Shown: one piece after another, positions 51,783 through 60,515 of the stretch
How positions within the stretch are numbered: position 1 is the stretch's first letter
How the letters are laid out: each line of letters starts with the position of its first letter
From: Hyphomicrobiaceae bacterium
Lineage (GTDB): Bacteria; Pseudomonadota; Alphaproteobacteria; Rhizobiales; Hyphomicrobiaceae
Length of the DNA stretch: 64,000 nt
Direction: 5' to 3'
Assembly (NCBI GenBank): GCA_041397645.1
Contig: JAWKWE010000004.1
Span: 806,001-870,000, forward strand
Position numbers and translations under genes: made by a program
Notes under the pieces: generated by a model
The model's database searches: none
The model's input: the letters and a program-made list of their open reading frames with translations, nothing else
What the model was told of the DNA's origin: nothing

Positions 51783-52595
51783 TCAGCCGAAACGGCCGGT
51801 GATGTAGTCCTGAGTGCGTTGGTCCTTCGGATTGGTGAAGATCGCGGTCGTCTCCCCTTCCTCGACAAGCGTTCCCAGATGGAAGAATGCCGTTCGCTGA
51901 GAAACGCGAGCAGCCTGCTGCATCGAGTGCGTGACGATGATGATCGTGAACTTCTGGCGCAGCTCTTCCATCAGCTCTTCGATGCGCGCGGTGGCGATCG
52001 GATCGAGCGCGGAGCAGGGCTCATCCATCAAAATTATTTCCGGATCTATCGCGATGGTGCGCGCGATGCATAACCGCTGCTGCTGGCCACCCGAAAGTCC
52101 GGTGCCGGAATCGTTCAACCGATCCTTCACCTCCTCCCACAGGCTCGCCTTCCGCAGGCTTTGCTCGACGATTTGATCGAGTTCCGCCTTGCTGGACGCG
52201 AGCGCATGAATGCGCGGGCCATAGGCCACATTCTCATAGATCGACTTGGGAAACGGATTGGGCTTTTGAAAAACCATGCCCACCCGAGACCGAAGTTCAA
52301 CCGGATCGATTGCGGGATCGTAGATGTCCTCGCCGTCGATCAGGATCTTGCCGGAGACGCGCGCAGAAGCGACCGTATCGTTCATACGATTTATGCAGCG
52401 CAGGAAGGTCGACTTGCCACAACCCGACGGCCCGATGAATGCCGTCACCGAACGTTCCGGGATTTCGATGGATACGTTCTTCAAAGCGTGCTTTTCGCCA
52501 TAGTGAACGTTGACGTCGGAGGCGACGACCTTGACGGCGCGATGCCCCAATTGCCTGGTCTCGCGCGGCAGAGCCACTGAAACGGACATGTTCAT
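51783..52595 (-). CDS. pstB: Phosphate ABC transporter ATP-binding protein PstB
   Basis: The ATPase of the high-affinity phosphate importer, 270 aa from ATG 52595 (MNMSVSVALP); AAGGA lies at good spacing, better than for the ATG at 52613. Walker A GPSGCGKSTF, Q-loop region FQKPNPFPKSIYENV, signature LSGGQQQRLCIARTI, Walker B IILMDEPCSALDP and H-loop VTHSMQQAARVS are complete. The sequence NPFPKSIYENVAYG is a PstB hallmark. It follows pstA by 21 bp and is followed by phoU. Confidence 0.98.
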   Translation of the reverse strand: MNMSVSVALPRETRQLGHRAVKVVASDVNVHYGEKHALKNVSIEIPERSVTAFIGPSGCGKSTFLRCINRMNDTVASARVSGKILIDGEDIYDPAIDPVELRSRVGMVFQKPNPFPKSIYENVAYGPRIHALASSKAELDQIVEQSLRKASLWEEVKDRLNDSGTGLSGGQQQRLCIARTIAIDPEIILMDEPCSALDPIATARIEELMEELRQKFTIIIVTHSMQQAARVSQRTAFFHLGTLVEEGETTAIFTNPKDQRTQDYITGRFG

Positions 52596-52616
52596 GGCCA
52601 ATCCTTCTTTCATTCG

Positions 52617-54347
52617 TTACCAGCGCCGCTCGAAGCGGCGGCGCAACCATATGGCAGCGCCATTCATGAGGAACAGGATGACAAGCAGCACAACGATGGC
52701 CGCTGCCGTTTTGTATTTGAAGGCAACTTCGGGAAGATCCGACCAAAGGTAGATCTGTACCGGAAGAACAGTTGCCGCTTCCGTCAAACTCTTGGGTACA
52801 TCGACAATGAACGCCACCATGCCGATCATCAGCAGCGGCGCGGTCTCACCTAAGGCGTGCGCCATGCCGATGATGCTGCCTGTCATGATGCCGGGCGTAG
52901 CCAGCGGCAAAACGTGATGGAAAATCGCCTGCTGCTTGGATGCGCCGATCCCGAGCGCGCCTTCGCGAATGGAGGGCGGGACAGCGCGCAACGCTGCGCG
53001 CGCTGAGATGATGATAGTCGGCAGCACCAGCAAGGCCAGCACCAACCCGCCGACGAGCGGGGCAGACCGCGGGAAACCAAAGAAGTTCAAAAACACCGCA
53101 AGCCCGAGCAGACCGAACACGATGGAGGGTACCGCCGCGAGGTTGTTGATGTTGATCTCGATGAAATCGGTGAGCCTATTCTTAGGCGCGAACTCTTCAA
53201 GGTAGATCGCCGCGAGGACACCGATCGGAAGGCAAAGCCCTAAAGTGACGAGCAATGTGAGGATCGAGCCGACGACTGCGCCGCGGATACCGGCGAGCTC
53301 GGGCTCGCGGCTGTCACCCGACGTAAAGAAACGCCAGTTGAACGATTTCTGGATCAGACCCGCGCTGGCAAGGTGATCGAGGAACGCCACTTTGCGGTCG
53401 CCGACGGCGCGGCTCGACTCCGGCGTGGTGTAGGTCGCGATGCGCCATGCTCCTGGAGCGGCGGCATCCGTCGACTTGAGCGGAATGTAGGCTTCGCCCG
53501 AGATGACGCTTTCCGACAGTTTGGTGGCCTTCACAACGCCGCCGTTGATCTCCACCATCACACTCGGGACGTTTCCGTCTAAATCTTCTTCAAGGCTTGC
53601 TGCATCTGCGCGTTTTTGGAACTCGTCGGCTTCCGAGCGCAACTGAACAACGGGCTCGGCGGTCTTATCTCCGGTACGCGCTTCGATGCGATCGGCGCGC
53701 TTGCGCAGTTCGATCGCACGCTGGGTGAGGTCGCTCTTGATCTCCGCAAGCAGAGGCGCGAAGTCCTTACCTGTCGATATCACCGTCACATCGCCGGTCG
53801 CAGCACTCGGCGTGGCGGTGCCTAGAGTCGTCAAATGCGTGATGCCGGTCTCCGCGCCCTTCATGTAAAGATCGGCGTCGTCCGCAAGAAGCAATGGCAT
53901 CTTGACCGTCTTGCCGATGAGATCCGGATCTGCGAGGACCGTTGCGCGAACGTCGTCGGAAGCGCCTGAGCTCAACAATTCACGCAACGTCTTGCGCGGC
54001 GCCCGGCCTTCGATGCCTGGCAAAGCCTGCTCCAGCGCGTTGCGCGTGACAGCCATGTAGTCGGCGGCGCGCAGGACGTCTTCGGAACGCTTGTTTTCCG
54101 GATCTATGACGTCCGCCTGCAGCGGAACGTCCACAACGAGAGAATGAGTCCAGAATGCCGGCCACGCCGTCGCCAGGATGTTGCTCATCAAGGCGACGAG
54201 AAAGAGCGTCGAGATCGTCAGCGAAATCATGCCGTAACTGCGATAGCGTGCTTCCGCGCGGTACCGCTTGCGCAAGAACGCCGCTTTCTTCGGATCCCGC
54301 GTGCGCGGTGTGTGCGCCGGGCTAGTTGTTGTGGTGAGGTCACTCAT
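52617..54347 (-). CDS. pstA: Phosphate ABC transporter permease PstA, with long N-terminal extension
   Basis: One of two channel subunits of the phosphate importer. At 576 aa it is about twice the length of E. coli PstA: residues 45-70 are a first helix (YGMISLTISTLFLVALMSNILA), followed by a periplasmic region of about 270 residues (DUF3333-like, containing coiled stretches such as LTQRAIELRKRADRIEART). The classic permease domain begins near 345 (GAVVGSILTLLVTLGLCLPIGV) and includes the EAA-type loop REGALGIGASKQQAIFHHVLP. Such an extension is usual in Rhizobiales. The start ATG 54347 overlaps the pstC stop by 8 bases. Role of the extension unknown. Confidence 0.95.
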   Translation of the reverse strand: MSDLTTTTSPAHTPRTRDPKKAAFLRKRYRAEARYRSYGMISLTISTLFLVALMSNILATAWPAFWTHSLVVDVPLQADVIDPENKRSEDVLRAADYMAVTRNALEQALPGIEGRAPRKTLRELLSSGASDDVRATVLADPDLIGKTVKMPLLLADDADLYMKGAETGITHLTTLGTATPSAATGDVTVISTGKDFAPLLAEIKSDLTQRAIELRKRADRIEARTGDKTAEPVVQLRSEADEFQKRADAASLEEDLDGNVPSVMVEINGGVVKATKLSESVISGEAYIPLKSTDAAAPGAWRIATYTTPESSRAVGDRKVAFLDHLASAGLIQKSFNWRFFTSGDSREPELAGIRGAVVGSILTLLVTLGLCLPIGVLAAIYLEEFAPKNRLTDFIEININNLAAVPSIVFGLLGLAVFLNFFGFPRSAPLVGGLVLALLVLPTIIISARAALRAVPPSIREGALGIGASKQQAIFHHVLPLATPGIMTGSIIGMAHALGETAPLLMIGMVAFIVDVPKSLTEAATVLPVQIYLWSDLPEVAFKYKTAAAIVVLLVILFLMNGAAIWLRRRFERRW

Positions 54348-55731
54348 ATTGTTCGCGATACCTCCGAACCACCTTGAGCGCGATGAAGTTCAAGGCCAGT
54401 GTGATGAAGAACAACACGAAGCCCAGCGCGAACGCGGCCAGCGTCTTGGCGCTATCGAACTCCTGATCACCGACGAGAATAGTCTTGATCTGAACGGTAA
54501 TCGTCGTCACCGCTTCAAGCGGGTTGAACGTCAGGTTCGCAGCCAGACCAGCTGCCATGACGACGATCATGGTTTCGCCAATGGCGCGACTGATGGCGAG
54601 CATGAAGGCTGCTACGATACCCGGAAGCGCGGCAGGAAGCACAACCTGCTTGATGGCTTCGGACTTCGTCGCCCCAAGAGCATAGGCGCCATCGCGCATG
54701 GACTGCGGCACAGCGTTGATGACGTCGTCGGACAGCGAAGAGATGAACGGAATGATCATCATGCCCATGACGAGACCGGCCGCGAGCGCGCTCTCTGATG
54801 CGATGTCGAGACCGAAGTATTCACCCCAGCCGCGAATGTAGGGCGCTACGGTGAGCGCGGCGAAGAACCCGAGCACCACGGTTGGAATGCCAGCTAGAAT
54901 TTCAAGCACTGGTTTGAAGATCGCGCGCGTCTTCGGGCTGGCGTATTCGGCCAAATAGATCGCAGAGAACAGCCCCAGAGGCCCCGCCACGAGCAGGGCG
55001 ATCATGGTGATCAGCAGGGTGCCCGTCAGCAGCGGCACGAATCCGTATGCCGTGGAGAAGCTGCCCTGATCGGCGCGCATGGCAGCCTGCGGGTTCCAAT
55101 CGGTGCCGAAAAGAAAATCGAGCACCCCGGGCTTTCCCTTGATCGAAGGATCGAAAAAGAAGCGATAGGTCTCGCCAATCAACGAGAAAAGAATGCCGAC
55201 CGTCGTGAGAATCGCGATGGCCGCACATGCCATCAAAATGATTTCGACAGCACGTTCGAAAGCGTTTCGCGCGCGAAAGCTGCGCGACACCCGCGACGAA
55301 CCGAACATCAAGGCCCCCGCGCCGAGCGCGAGACCCGCCACCAGCAATCCCCACGATCCGATCGTTTTGACGTGACCGTAGGCCTCGGCCGCGGCAGCGA
55401 GCTCCGGCTTATCTGCACTTGAGAAACTGCCGGAAACGACATTTGCGATATCGCGCAAGACCGCTTGGCTGCGCATGGCATCGCCGGTGACGTCGGCCGG
55501 GAGGCCCTTCAGCGCCGCTTCCTGGGCCAGCCAATCTATCAGCGGCTCGCCTAAGGCCAGCAGCGCCATCATGGACGCGAGAACAAGAACGGAAGCATAA
55601 AGGCCGTGATATTGCGGCAGCGAATGCAGCACCGAAGGGCGGCCACCAGCGACCGAGACCGCCCGCGTGCGCGCAACGAAGAAGCCCGCTACGGTTAACA
55701 CTGCCATGGCCAGAAGATAGTAGGCCGTCAT
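54340..55731 (-). CDS. pstC: Phosphate ABC transporter permease PstC
   Basis: The second channel subunit, 463 aa from ATG 55731 (MTAYYLLAMAVL), with AAGG five bases upstream; an in-frame GTG at 55737 falls within that site. It has extra N-terminal helices (LLAMAVLTVAGFFVART, LYASVLVLASMMALLAL) and a loop before the core permease, which starts near 250 (FVPLLTGTLLITMIALLVAGPLG). The EAA loop is MRDGAYALGATKSEAIKQVVLPAALPG. The core also includes LEILAGIPTVVLGFFA. It overlaps pstA by 8 bases at its 3' end. A stable hairpin lies in the 111-bp gap before it. Confidence 0.96.
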   Translation of the reverse strand: MTAYYLLAMAVLTVAGFFVARTRAVSVAGGRPSVLHSLPQYHGLYASVLVLASMMALLALGEPLIDWLAQEAALKGLPADVTGDAMRSQAVLRDIANVVSGSFSSADKPELAAAAEAYGHVKTIGSWGLLVAGLALGAGALMFGSSRVSRSFRARNAFERAVEIILMACAAIAILTTVGILFSLIGETYRFFFDPSIKGKPGVLDFLFGTDWNPQAAMRADQGSFSTAYGFVPLLTGTLLITMIALLVAGPLGLFSAIYLAEYASPKTRAIFKPVLEILAGIPTVVLGFFAALTVAPYIRGWGEYFGLDIASESALAAGLVMGMMIIPFISSLSDDVINAVPQSMRDGAYALGATKSEAIKQVVLPAALPGIVAAFMLAISRAIGETMIVVMAAGLAANLTFNPLEAVTTITVQIKTILVGDQEFDSAKTLAAFALGFVLFFITLALNFIALKVVRRYREQYE

Positions 55732-55789
55732 CCGCACCTTCCCACACTGCGTACGGCAAGGAGACCTTGCGTGCGCTTGCTAGTCTTGT

Positions 55790-55819
55790 TGGGCAGCCGG
55801 GCAAAAGCCCGGCCACCCA
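55790..55819 (-). repeat. Intercistronic hairpin between pstS and pstC
   Basis: GCCGGGC (55796-55802), AAAA, GCCCGGC (55807-55813), extended beyond a two-base internal loop by TGGG/CCCA. On the transcribed strand it reads with a TTTT loop and no T run after the stem. It lies 23 bases downstream of the pstS stop. It probably stabilises the pstS message or partly stops transcription. Confidence 0.65.
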
Positions 55820-55842
55820 GAACGCTCTTCGTGCTCGCCCGC

Positions 55843-56892
55843 TTAGTGCAGGTCGTCACCCTTGAGCGGCTCCATGGAGCTGGCGGTCTTTTTCACGCTA
55901 TCCAACGCACCCTTGGGCAGGGTCACGAGACCCTTGTCGGCCAGATAGCCATCTGCACCAAGAGCCTTGTCGGAGACGTACTCGGCAACGAACTTGTCGA
56001 GGCCGGGGATCACACCGACGTGCGCCTTCTTGATGTAGATGTAGAGATCGCGGGCACCTTTGTACTTGCCGCTCGAAATGTTGTCGTAGGTCGGCTCGAC
56101 GCCCTCGATCGGAACGCCTTTGAGCTTCGCGGTATTCTCTTCCAGGAACGAGAAACCAAAGATACCAAAGGCGTTATTGTTGGCTTCGAGCTTCTGAACG
56201 ATCACGTTGTCGTTCTCACCTGCTTCGATGTAGGCGCCATCCTTGCGCATCGACTTCCAGACCGCATCGAAAGCCTTGGAATCTTCCTTCTTGAGAGCCT
56301 TCAAGCTGTCGAACTCGTCGGCGCCCTTCTCCATGATCAGCTCGTGGAAGCTGTCGCGCGTGCCCGAGGTGGGCGGAGGTCCAAGAACTTCGATTTTGAC
56401 GTTCGGAAGGGCCGGGTCGATGTCCGACCAGTTCTTGTAGGGGTTGGCGACGAGCTTGCCGTCCTTATCGGGAACCTGCTCGGCCAGCGCCTGAAAAAGC
56501 TGCTTGCGTGTCAGTTTGATGGCCGGGCCCTGCTTGGATTGGGCCACCGTCAGGCCGTCGATTCCGACCTTGATCTCGACGATCTCGGTTACGCCGTTCT
56601 TGGCGCATAGCTCGAATTCCGATTTCTTGATCCGGCGCGAAGCGTTCGTCGCGTCGGCCTTGTCCTCGCCGACACCCTCACAAAAAATCTTCATGCCGCC
56701 GCCGGTGCCGGTCGATTCCACGATCGGCGTCTTGCCGCCATTGGCCTTGCCGAACTGTTCCGCAACTGCGGTCGTAAAGGGATAGACAGTCGAAGAGCCG
56801 ACAATGCGGATCTGATCGCGAGCCATTGCGATGCCAGTGAAGGAGGTCACAGCAACTGCGACAGCCGCCGCGCGGGCGATAATTTTAGTCAT
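55843..56892 (-). CDS. pstS: Phosphate-binding periplasmic protein PstS
   Basis: The high-affinity phosphate-binding protein of the Pst importer, 349 aa from ATG 56892 (MTKIIARAAAVAVAV). The signal peptide ends near GIAMA-RDQ. Phosphate-binding segments are IRIVGSSTVYPFT near residue 27, ESTGTGGGMKIFCEG near 58, DATNASRRIKKSE near 80 and PTSGTRDSFHELIM near 170. AAAGCCC directly precedes the ATG and a stronger GAGGAG lies 13 bases upstream, so the start is slightly uncertain. It is the first transporter gene, behind phoR. The 123-bp gap before it holds a possible Pho half-site. Confidence 0.97.
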   Translation of the reverse strand: MTKIIARAAAVAVAVTSFTGIAMARDQIRIVGSSTVYPFTTAVAEQFGKANGGKTPIVESTGTGGGMKIFCEGVGEDKADATNASRRIKKSEFELCAKNGVTEIVEIKVGIDGLTVAQSKQGPAIKLTRKQLFQALAEQVPDKDGKLVANPYKNWSDIDPALPNVKIEVLGPPPTSGTRDSFHELIMEKGADEFDSLKALKKEDSKAFDAVWKSMRKDGAYIEAGENDNVIVQKLEANNNAFGIFGFSFLEENTAKLKGVPIEGVEPTYDNISSGKYKGARDLYIYIKKAHVGVIPGLDKFVAEYVSDKALGADGYLADKGLVTLPKGALDSVKKTASSMEPLKGDDLH

Positions 56893-56984
56893 GGGCTTTA
56901 GAAAGCTCCTCTTGCATTGTTGTCCAGGCAGCGGATCGCCCACCCCTGGAGTCTTGTGCTCGGAAGCCTTCTAGCCCTTTTACG

Positions 56985-57002
56985 CAAACCTTTTATGACA
57001 TA
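56985..57002 (-). promoter_or_regulatory. Possible Pho-box half-site upstream of pstS
   Basis: On the minus strand ATGTCATAAAA (57001-56991) matches the first half and spacer of the PhoB consensus CTGTCAT-N4, but the second half (GGTTTGC) matches poorly. It sits about 100 bp before pstS in an A/T-rich patch at the end of phoR. Weak call. Confidence 0.3.
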
Positions 57003-57015
57003 TTAATATATTGAA

Positions 57016-58275
57016 TTATATATCATATTTTGACTTCATGAGATCGAGGGTAACGGTGAATTTTGAGCCCTTGCCTACCTCGCTGGAAATCTTCAAATCG
57101 CCTCTGTGTCGATTGAGGATGTGCTTGACGATGGCAAGGCCGAGCCCTGTTCCGCCCTTTTCGCGGCTCGTGGCTGTGTCGACCCGGTAAAACCGTTCCG
57201 TAAGCCGCGGCAGATGCTCGGCGGCAATGCCCGGCCCGTCGTCGGTAACGGTCGCCAGCACACGAGGTCGCTGGGGACTTGCCGTATCGTCCTTGAAGAG
57301 GGTGACGTCGACGCGACCTCCTCTGCGTCCGTACTTAATCGCGTTCTGTATCAGGTTTTGAAATACCTGAACGAGTTCGTCGCGTTCCCCACGCACATGA
57401 AACTCTGTCTTCGGCTTCTCGAAATTGAGAGTAATGCCAGCATTTTGCGCAAGCGGTTCCAGACCCTGACAGACTTCTTTCAACACAGGCCCCATGGAAA
57501 CGTTGCCTGTCGGCGGGACGTGCACGCGCATCTCGATCCGGCTCAGCGACAGCAAATCGTCGAGGATGCGTGTCATGCGTGATGCCTGCGCGCTCATAAT
57601 CGACAAAAAGCGTCTGCGCGCTTCGGCGTCCTCGCTCGCGGGCCCCTCCAGCGTCTCGATGAAGCCCCTCAAGGAAGACAGCGGCGTGCGCAATTCGTGT
57701 GAGGCGTTGGCGATGAAGTCCGACCGCATCTGGGCAAGACGATCTTTTTCGGAAAGGTCGCGAAACTGCACCAAAATCTTGGCGTTTCGCCCGCCTGGCC
57801 CGGACAGCTGCAAAGGCGCCACGTTGGCGCGCAGCCGTCGGCCGTTGGGGAGATGATCGACGATCTCGACCACGCGGGGCAATCCGTCGCTGTAAACCAG
57901 CGCAACCGCGCCGAGAAAATCCGGATGCCGGCTGATGCGCGACAACGGCTGGCCTTTCTCCAGGTTGGGAAACAGATCGCTGGCCAAGGTGTTAAAAGCC
58001 ACCGCACAAGAGCTATCGTCGAACGCAATTGCTGGCAGCTCGATGAGACCGATGACGCTGGCGAGATTGTCCATGGAGCGGCTGGCCACCGACTCCACAT
58101 TCTCTTTCTTGGGTCCGGGTCGATCCAGCCGTGCTTGCCAGTACGTGCCGATGGCCATTCCAGCCGCCACGCCTGCCAGCCCTGTCCCCAGAGCATCCGG
58201 CCAGCCGGCCATTCTAGAAATCACCGCCAAACCTGCTGCCGCAGCCGCTGGCCAAAGTGCTCCCGTAAACTTCAA
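57016..58275 (-). CDS. phoR: Phosphate regulon sensor histidine kinase PhoR
   Basis: A 419-aa inner-membrane kinase/phosphatase for PhoB. The start is TTG 58275 with AGAGG at good spacing. Two N-terminal helices (WPAAAAAGLAVISRMAGW, GVAAGMAIGTYW) lack a large periplasmic loop, as expected for PhoR, which senses through PstSCAB-PhoU. A PAS-like region spans about 70-180. His193 lies in ASHELRTPLSSL. ATPase boxes are N (QNLIQNAIKYG), G1 (VTDDGPGIA) and F/G2 (REKGGTGLGLAIVKHILNRH). It precedes pstS by 123 bp on the same strand. Confidence 0.95.
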   Translation of the reverse strand: MKFTGALWPAAAAAGLAVISRMAGWPDALGTGLAGVAAGMAIGTYWQARLDRPGPKKENVESVASRSMDNLASVIGLIELPAIAFDDSSCAVAFNTLASDLFPNLEKGQPLSRISRHPDFLGAVALVYSDGLPRVVEIVDHLPNGRRLRANVAPLQLSGPGGRNAKILVQFRDLSEKDRLAQMRSDFIANASHELRTPLSSLRGFIETLEGPASEDAEARRRFLSIMSAQASRMTRILDDLLSLSRIEMRVHVPPTGNVSMGPVLKEVCQGLEPLAQNAGITLNFEKPKTEFHVRGERDELVQVFQNLIQNAIKYGRRGGRVDVTLFKDDTASPQRPRVLATVTDDGPGIAAEHLPRLTERFYRVDTATSREKGGTGLGLAIVKHILNRHRGDLKISSEVGKGSKFTVTLDLMKSKYDI

Positions 58276-58382
58276 ACGTAGGCCTCTTTCCTCGATCCCG
58301 CGCCACTGGCGCGAACTTATCCCCGTGCTGCAGGGCCAGCCTTATCATAACGCGCATTCATGTCTGTTGGCCGTCGAGGATC

Positions 58383-58814
58383 ATGCCTCTTTCCGAATAC
58401 GCTCGCCACCTGCTGGCCATCGCTCAGACCTTTTATCGCTGGGCCGGACAGATATCCGCGCTCGACACCGCGCGGCGAGACAAAGTCGCCCTCTATGCCG
58501 AAGAAATCGCAGCTACCCTTGCCAGGGCTGCTCAGGCATTTATTGATATCGACCATCAACCAACTGAAAAGAAACACTTATTGTCGGCCCATCGCGAGCT
58601 GGGCCGCATTTCGGGCTACCTCGATACCATCGTCGCGGCACTCGCCCACCATCTTGACGGGCGAAAGCTGGCTGGCGTTAAAAGGCGGCTCGAATATCTG
58701 GAGCCTTTCGAGCCGCAAGCGATGATCGCGCAGCGCGGTGCCTTCGCCACAGCCAGCCGGTTGATGTCGGCGGAAGGTTTCTTCCGGGCATTGGCAGATG
58801 CGTTGCGAACTTGA
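58383..58814 (+). CDS. Hypothetical protein, alpha-helical, upstream of leuD
   Basis: A 143-aa protein I do not recognise. ATG 58383 (MPLSEYARHLL) has GAGGAT directly upstream, supporting translation. The composition is Ala/Leu/Arg-rich, with predicted helices throughout (YARHLLAIAQTFYRWAG, AEEIAATLARAAQAFI, HRELGRISGYLDTIVAAL), no signal peptide and no membrane segment. It is divergent from phoR and 59 bp before leuD on the same strand, so it may be co-transcribed with leuD. Overlapping open frames in other phases lack a ribosome site. Confidence 0.6.
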   Translation: MPLSEYARHLLAIAQTFYRWAGQISALDTARRDKVALYAEEIAATLARAAQAFIDIDHQPTEKKHLLSAHRELGRISGYLDTIVAALAHHLDGRKLAGVKRRLEYLEPFEPQAMIAQRGAFATASRLMSAEGFFRALADALRT

Positions 58815-58873
58815 GCGGGTGCGCGCGCGAATTTAAGTGGGCCCTAACGGCTCATCACACAAGGACGAGATAA

Positions 58874-59482
58874 ATGGAAAAGTTTACGGTCTTGAACGGT
58901 GTCGCAGCGCCCCTGCCCTTGCGCAACATCGATACCGACATGATCATTCCCAAGCAGTTCTTGAAGACCATCAAGCGCACCGGCCTCGGCAAGTCGCTGT
59001 TCTTCGAAATGCGGTATGATCCGGCGAGTGGCAAGGAGGTCTCAGACTTCGTCCTCAACAAGCCCCAATATCGCAAGGCCCAGATCCTTGTGACCGGCGA
59101 CAACTTCGGTTGTGGCTCCTCACGAGAGCACGCGCCGTGGGCGCTTCTCGACTTCGGCATTCGCTGTGTGATCGCACCCGACTTCGCCGACATCTTCTAC
59201 AACAACTGCTTCCAGAACGGCATTCTGCCCATCAAGCTTCCGCAGTCCGATGTCGACAAGCTGATGGACGACGCCGAACGCGGCGCCAACGCAACGCTGA
59301 CCGTCGATCTGGAAAAGCAGGAGATCCGCGGTCCCGACGGCGGCGTGATCAAGTTCGATATCGATCCGTTCCGCAAGCACTGCCTGCTTAATGGCCTCGA
59401 CAACATCGGCCTGACGCTGGAGAAGGTTGCAGCCATCAAGGCATATGAAGAGAAGGCGGCAGCCACCCACCCCTGGCTCTGA
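58874..59482 (+). CDS. leuD: 3-isopropylmalate dehydratase small subunit
   Basis: With LeuC it isomerises 2-isopropylmalate to 3-isopropylmalate in leucine synthesis. The 202-aa protein has NIDTDMIIPKQFLKTIKR near residue 20 and the swivel-domain loop FGCGSSREHAPWAL near 80, followed by RCVIAPDFADIFYNNCFQNGILP-type sequence. The length is normal. The ATG at 58874 has AAGGA upstream. leuC and leuB are not in the window. Confidence 0.97.
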   Translation: MEKFTVLNGVAAPLPLRNIDTDMIIPKQFLKTIKRTGLGKSLFFEMRYDPASGKEVSDFVLNKPQYRKAQILVTGDNFGCGSSREHAPWALLDFGIRCVIAPDFADIFYNNCFQNGILPIKLPQSDVDKLMDDAERGANATLTVDLEKQEIRGPDGGVIKFDIDPFRKHCLLNGLDNIGLTLEKVAAIKAYEEKAAATHPWL

Positions 59483-59641
59483 AGCGCAGCGCATCCTCCT
59501 ATCCCGACCAACAATACCTTACCCCGCTACTACCTTGATGACGCCGCGAGCGGTTATCCAGGCCTGTAGCTTTTAAAAAATTGCGCGCGAGCAACCCCAG
59601 CGCTCTGCGTCGCTTCAACGAACACAGGGAGTTTTGGCACG

Positions 59642-60037
59642 ATGGCAAAGATGGTCCACTCGATGATCCGCGTGATGGATGAAGCCCGCTCGGTGGCATT
59701 TTATGAGAAATCGTTTGGCCTCAAGGTCGCTGACCGCTTGGACTTCCCCGACTTCACTCTGGTCTATCTGAGCAACCCGGAGACGGGCTTCGAACTCGAA
59801 CTCACGGTCAACAAGGGCCGTGCGGACGCTTACGATCTCGGCAACGGCTACGGCCATCTCGCCGTAGTCGTCGATGATCTTCCCACCGAGCACAAACGGA
59901 TCGCATCCGCCGGATACACGCCGGGCGACATCAAGCACATGTCCTTTGAGGGCAAGCCGCTCGCCAGCTTTTTCTTCATCCAGGATCCGGACGGCTACAA
60001 GATCGAGGTTCTGCAGAAGGGTGGCCGCTTCCACTAA
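59642..60037 (+). CDS. gloA: Lactoylglutathione lyase (glyoxalase I)
   Basis: Converts the hemithioacetal of methylglyoxal and glutathione to S-lactoylglutathione. The 131-aa VOC-fold protein has metal ligands in the two beta-alpha-beta repeats: His6 (MVHSMIRV), Glu in FELELTVN near 57, His in GYGHLAVVVDD near 76 and Glu in YKIEVLQKG near 122. The length is typical of the nickel-type bacterial enzyme. The ATG at 59642 has GGGAG upstream. A small terminator follows. A convergent ArsR-type gene ends 92 bp away. Confidence 0.94.
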   Translation: MAKMVHSMIRVMDEARSVAFYEKSFGLKVADRLDFPDFTLVYLSNPETGFELELTVNKGRADAYDLGNGYGHLAVVVDDLPTEHKRIASAGYTPGDIKHMSFEGKPLASFFFIQDPDGYKIEVLQKGGRFH

Positions 60038-60073
60038 TCGGGTTTCCCATAGTCGGAAAGATCGAAACAACAC

Positions 60074-60103
60074 AGGGCCGTGCATCCGCGCGGCCCTTCT
60101 TTC
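60074..60103 (+). terminator. Probable terminator after gloA
   Basis: AGGGCCG (60074-60080) pairs with CGGCCCT (60091-60097) around a 10-base loop, followed by TCTTTC. The T run is short. It lies 37 bp after the gloA stop. Confidence 0.6.
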
Positions 60104-60129
60104 ATGTCAGCTGCCGGCGCGATAAAGCC

Positions 60130-60438
60130 TCAGTCCTTGACCTGGGCCAGGATCGCCTTGAGCAACCCCGGGAAGCGTTTTTCAAATCCTGGGTGTATCT
60201 CGTTGAACTTGGTTCGGCCTTCCTGTCGTGTGCGGATCAATCCTGCTTCACGCAGTGCCTTGAAGTGGAATGACATCGTCGATTTAGGCAGCACCGCCCC
60301 TGTCGCATCAGCGCAGCTCAGTTCCTCACCTGCCGCCTTCAAACGGCGGACAATTTCCAGCCGTATCGGATCGCTCAGCGCATAGAGCACATACGGCAAG
60401 GTAATTTCACTCAGCGAAGGGTGGGCGATTGGGCGCAT
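60130..60438 (-). CDS. ArsR-family helix-turn-helix transcriptional regulator
   Basis: A 102-aa winged-helix DNA-binding protein. Residues about 10-85 show the ArsR pattern: YVLYALSDPIRLEIVRRLKAAG, then a recognition helix in PKSTMSFHFKALREAGLI and the wing RTRQEGRTKFNEI. The metal-binding CxC of ArsR/SmtB is absent (only SCADA is seen), so it probably senses something other than a thiophilic metal by that site. ATG 60438 starts MRPIAHPSLSEI. It ends next to gloA and precedes no obvious target; DUF2244 lies upstream on the same strand. Its operator is unknown. Confidence 0.88.
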   Translation of the reverse strand: MRPIAHPSLSEITLPYVLYALSDPIRLEIVRRLKAAGEELSCADATGAVLPKSTMSFHFKALREAGLIRTRQEGRTKFNEIHPGFEKRFPGLLKAILAQVKD

Positions 60439-60515
60439 CGGCTACAGCGTCTCAAGGGGATCTGATGAGACGATCTAAACTGATAATCCGCCCTGTGTGT
60501 CAACAACCCGTTTGG

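Noticed and set aside
58299..58313. CGCGCCACTGGCGCG palindrome upstream of phoR
   Set aside because: A 7-bp GC-rich dyad is expected often by chance in DNA of this composition, and there is no T run or known operator match.
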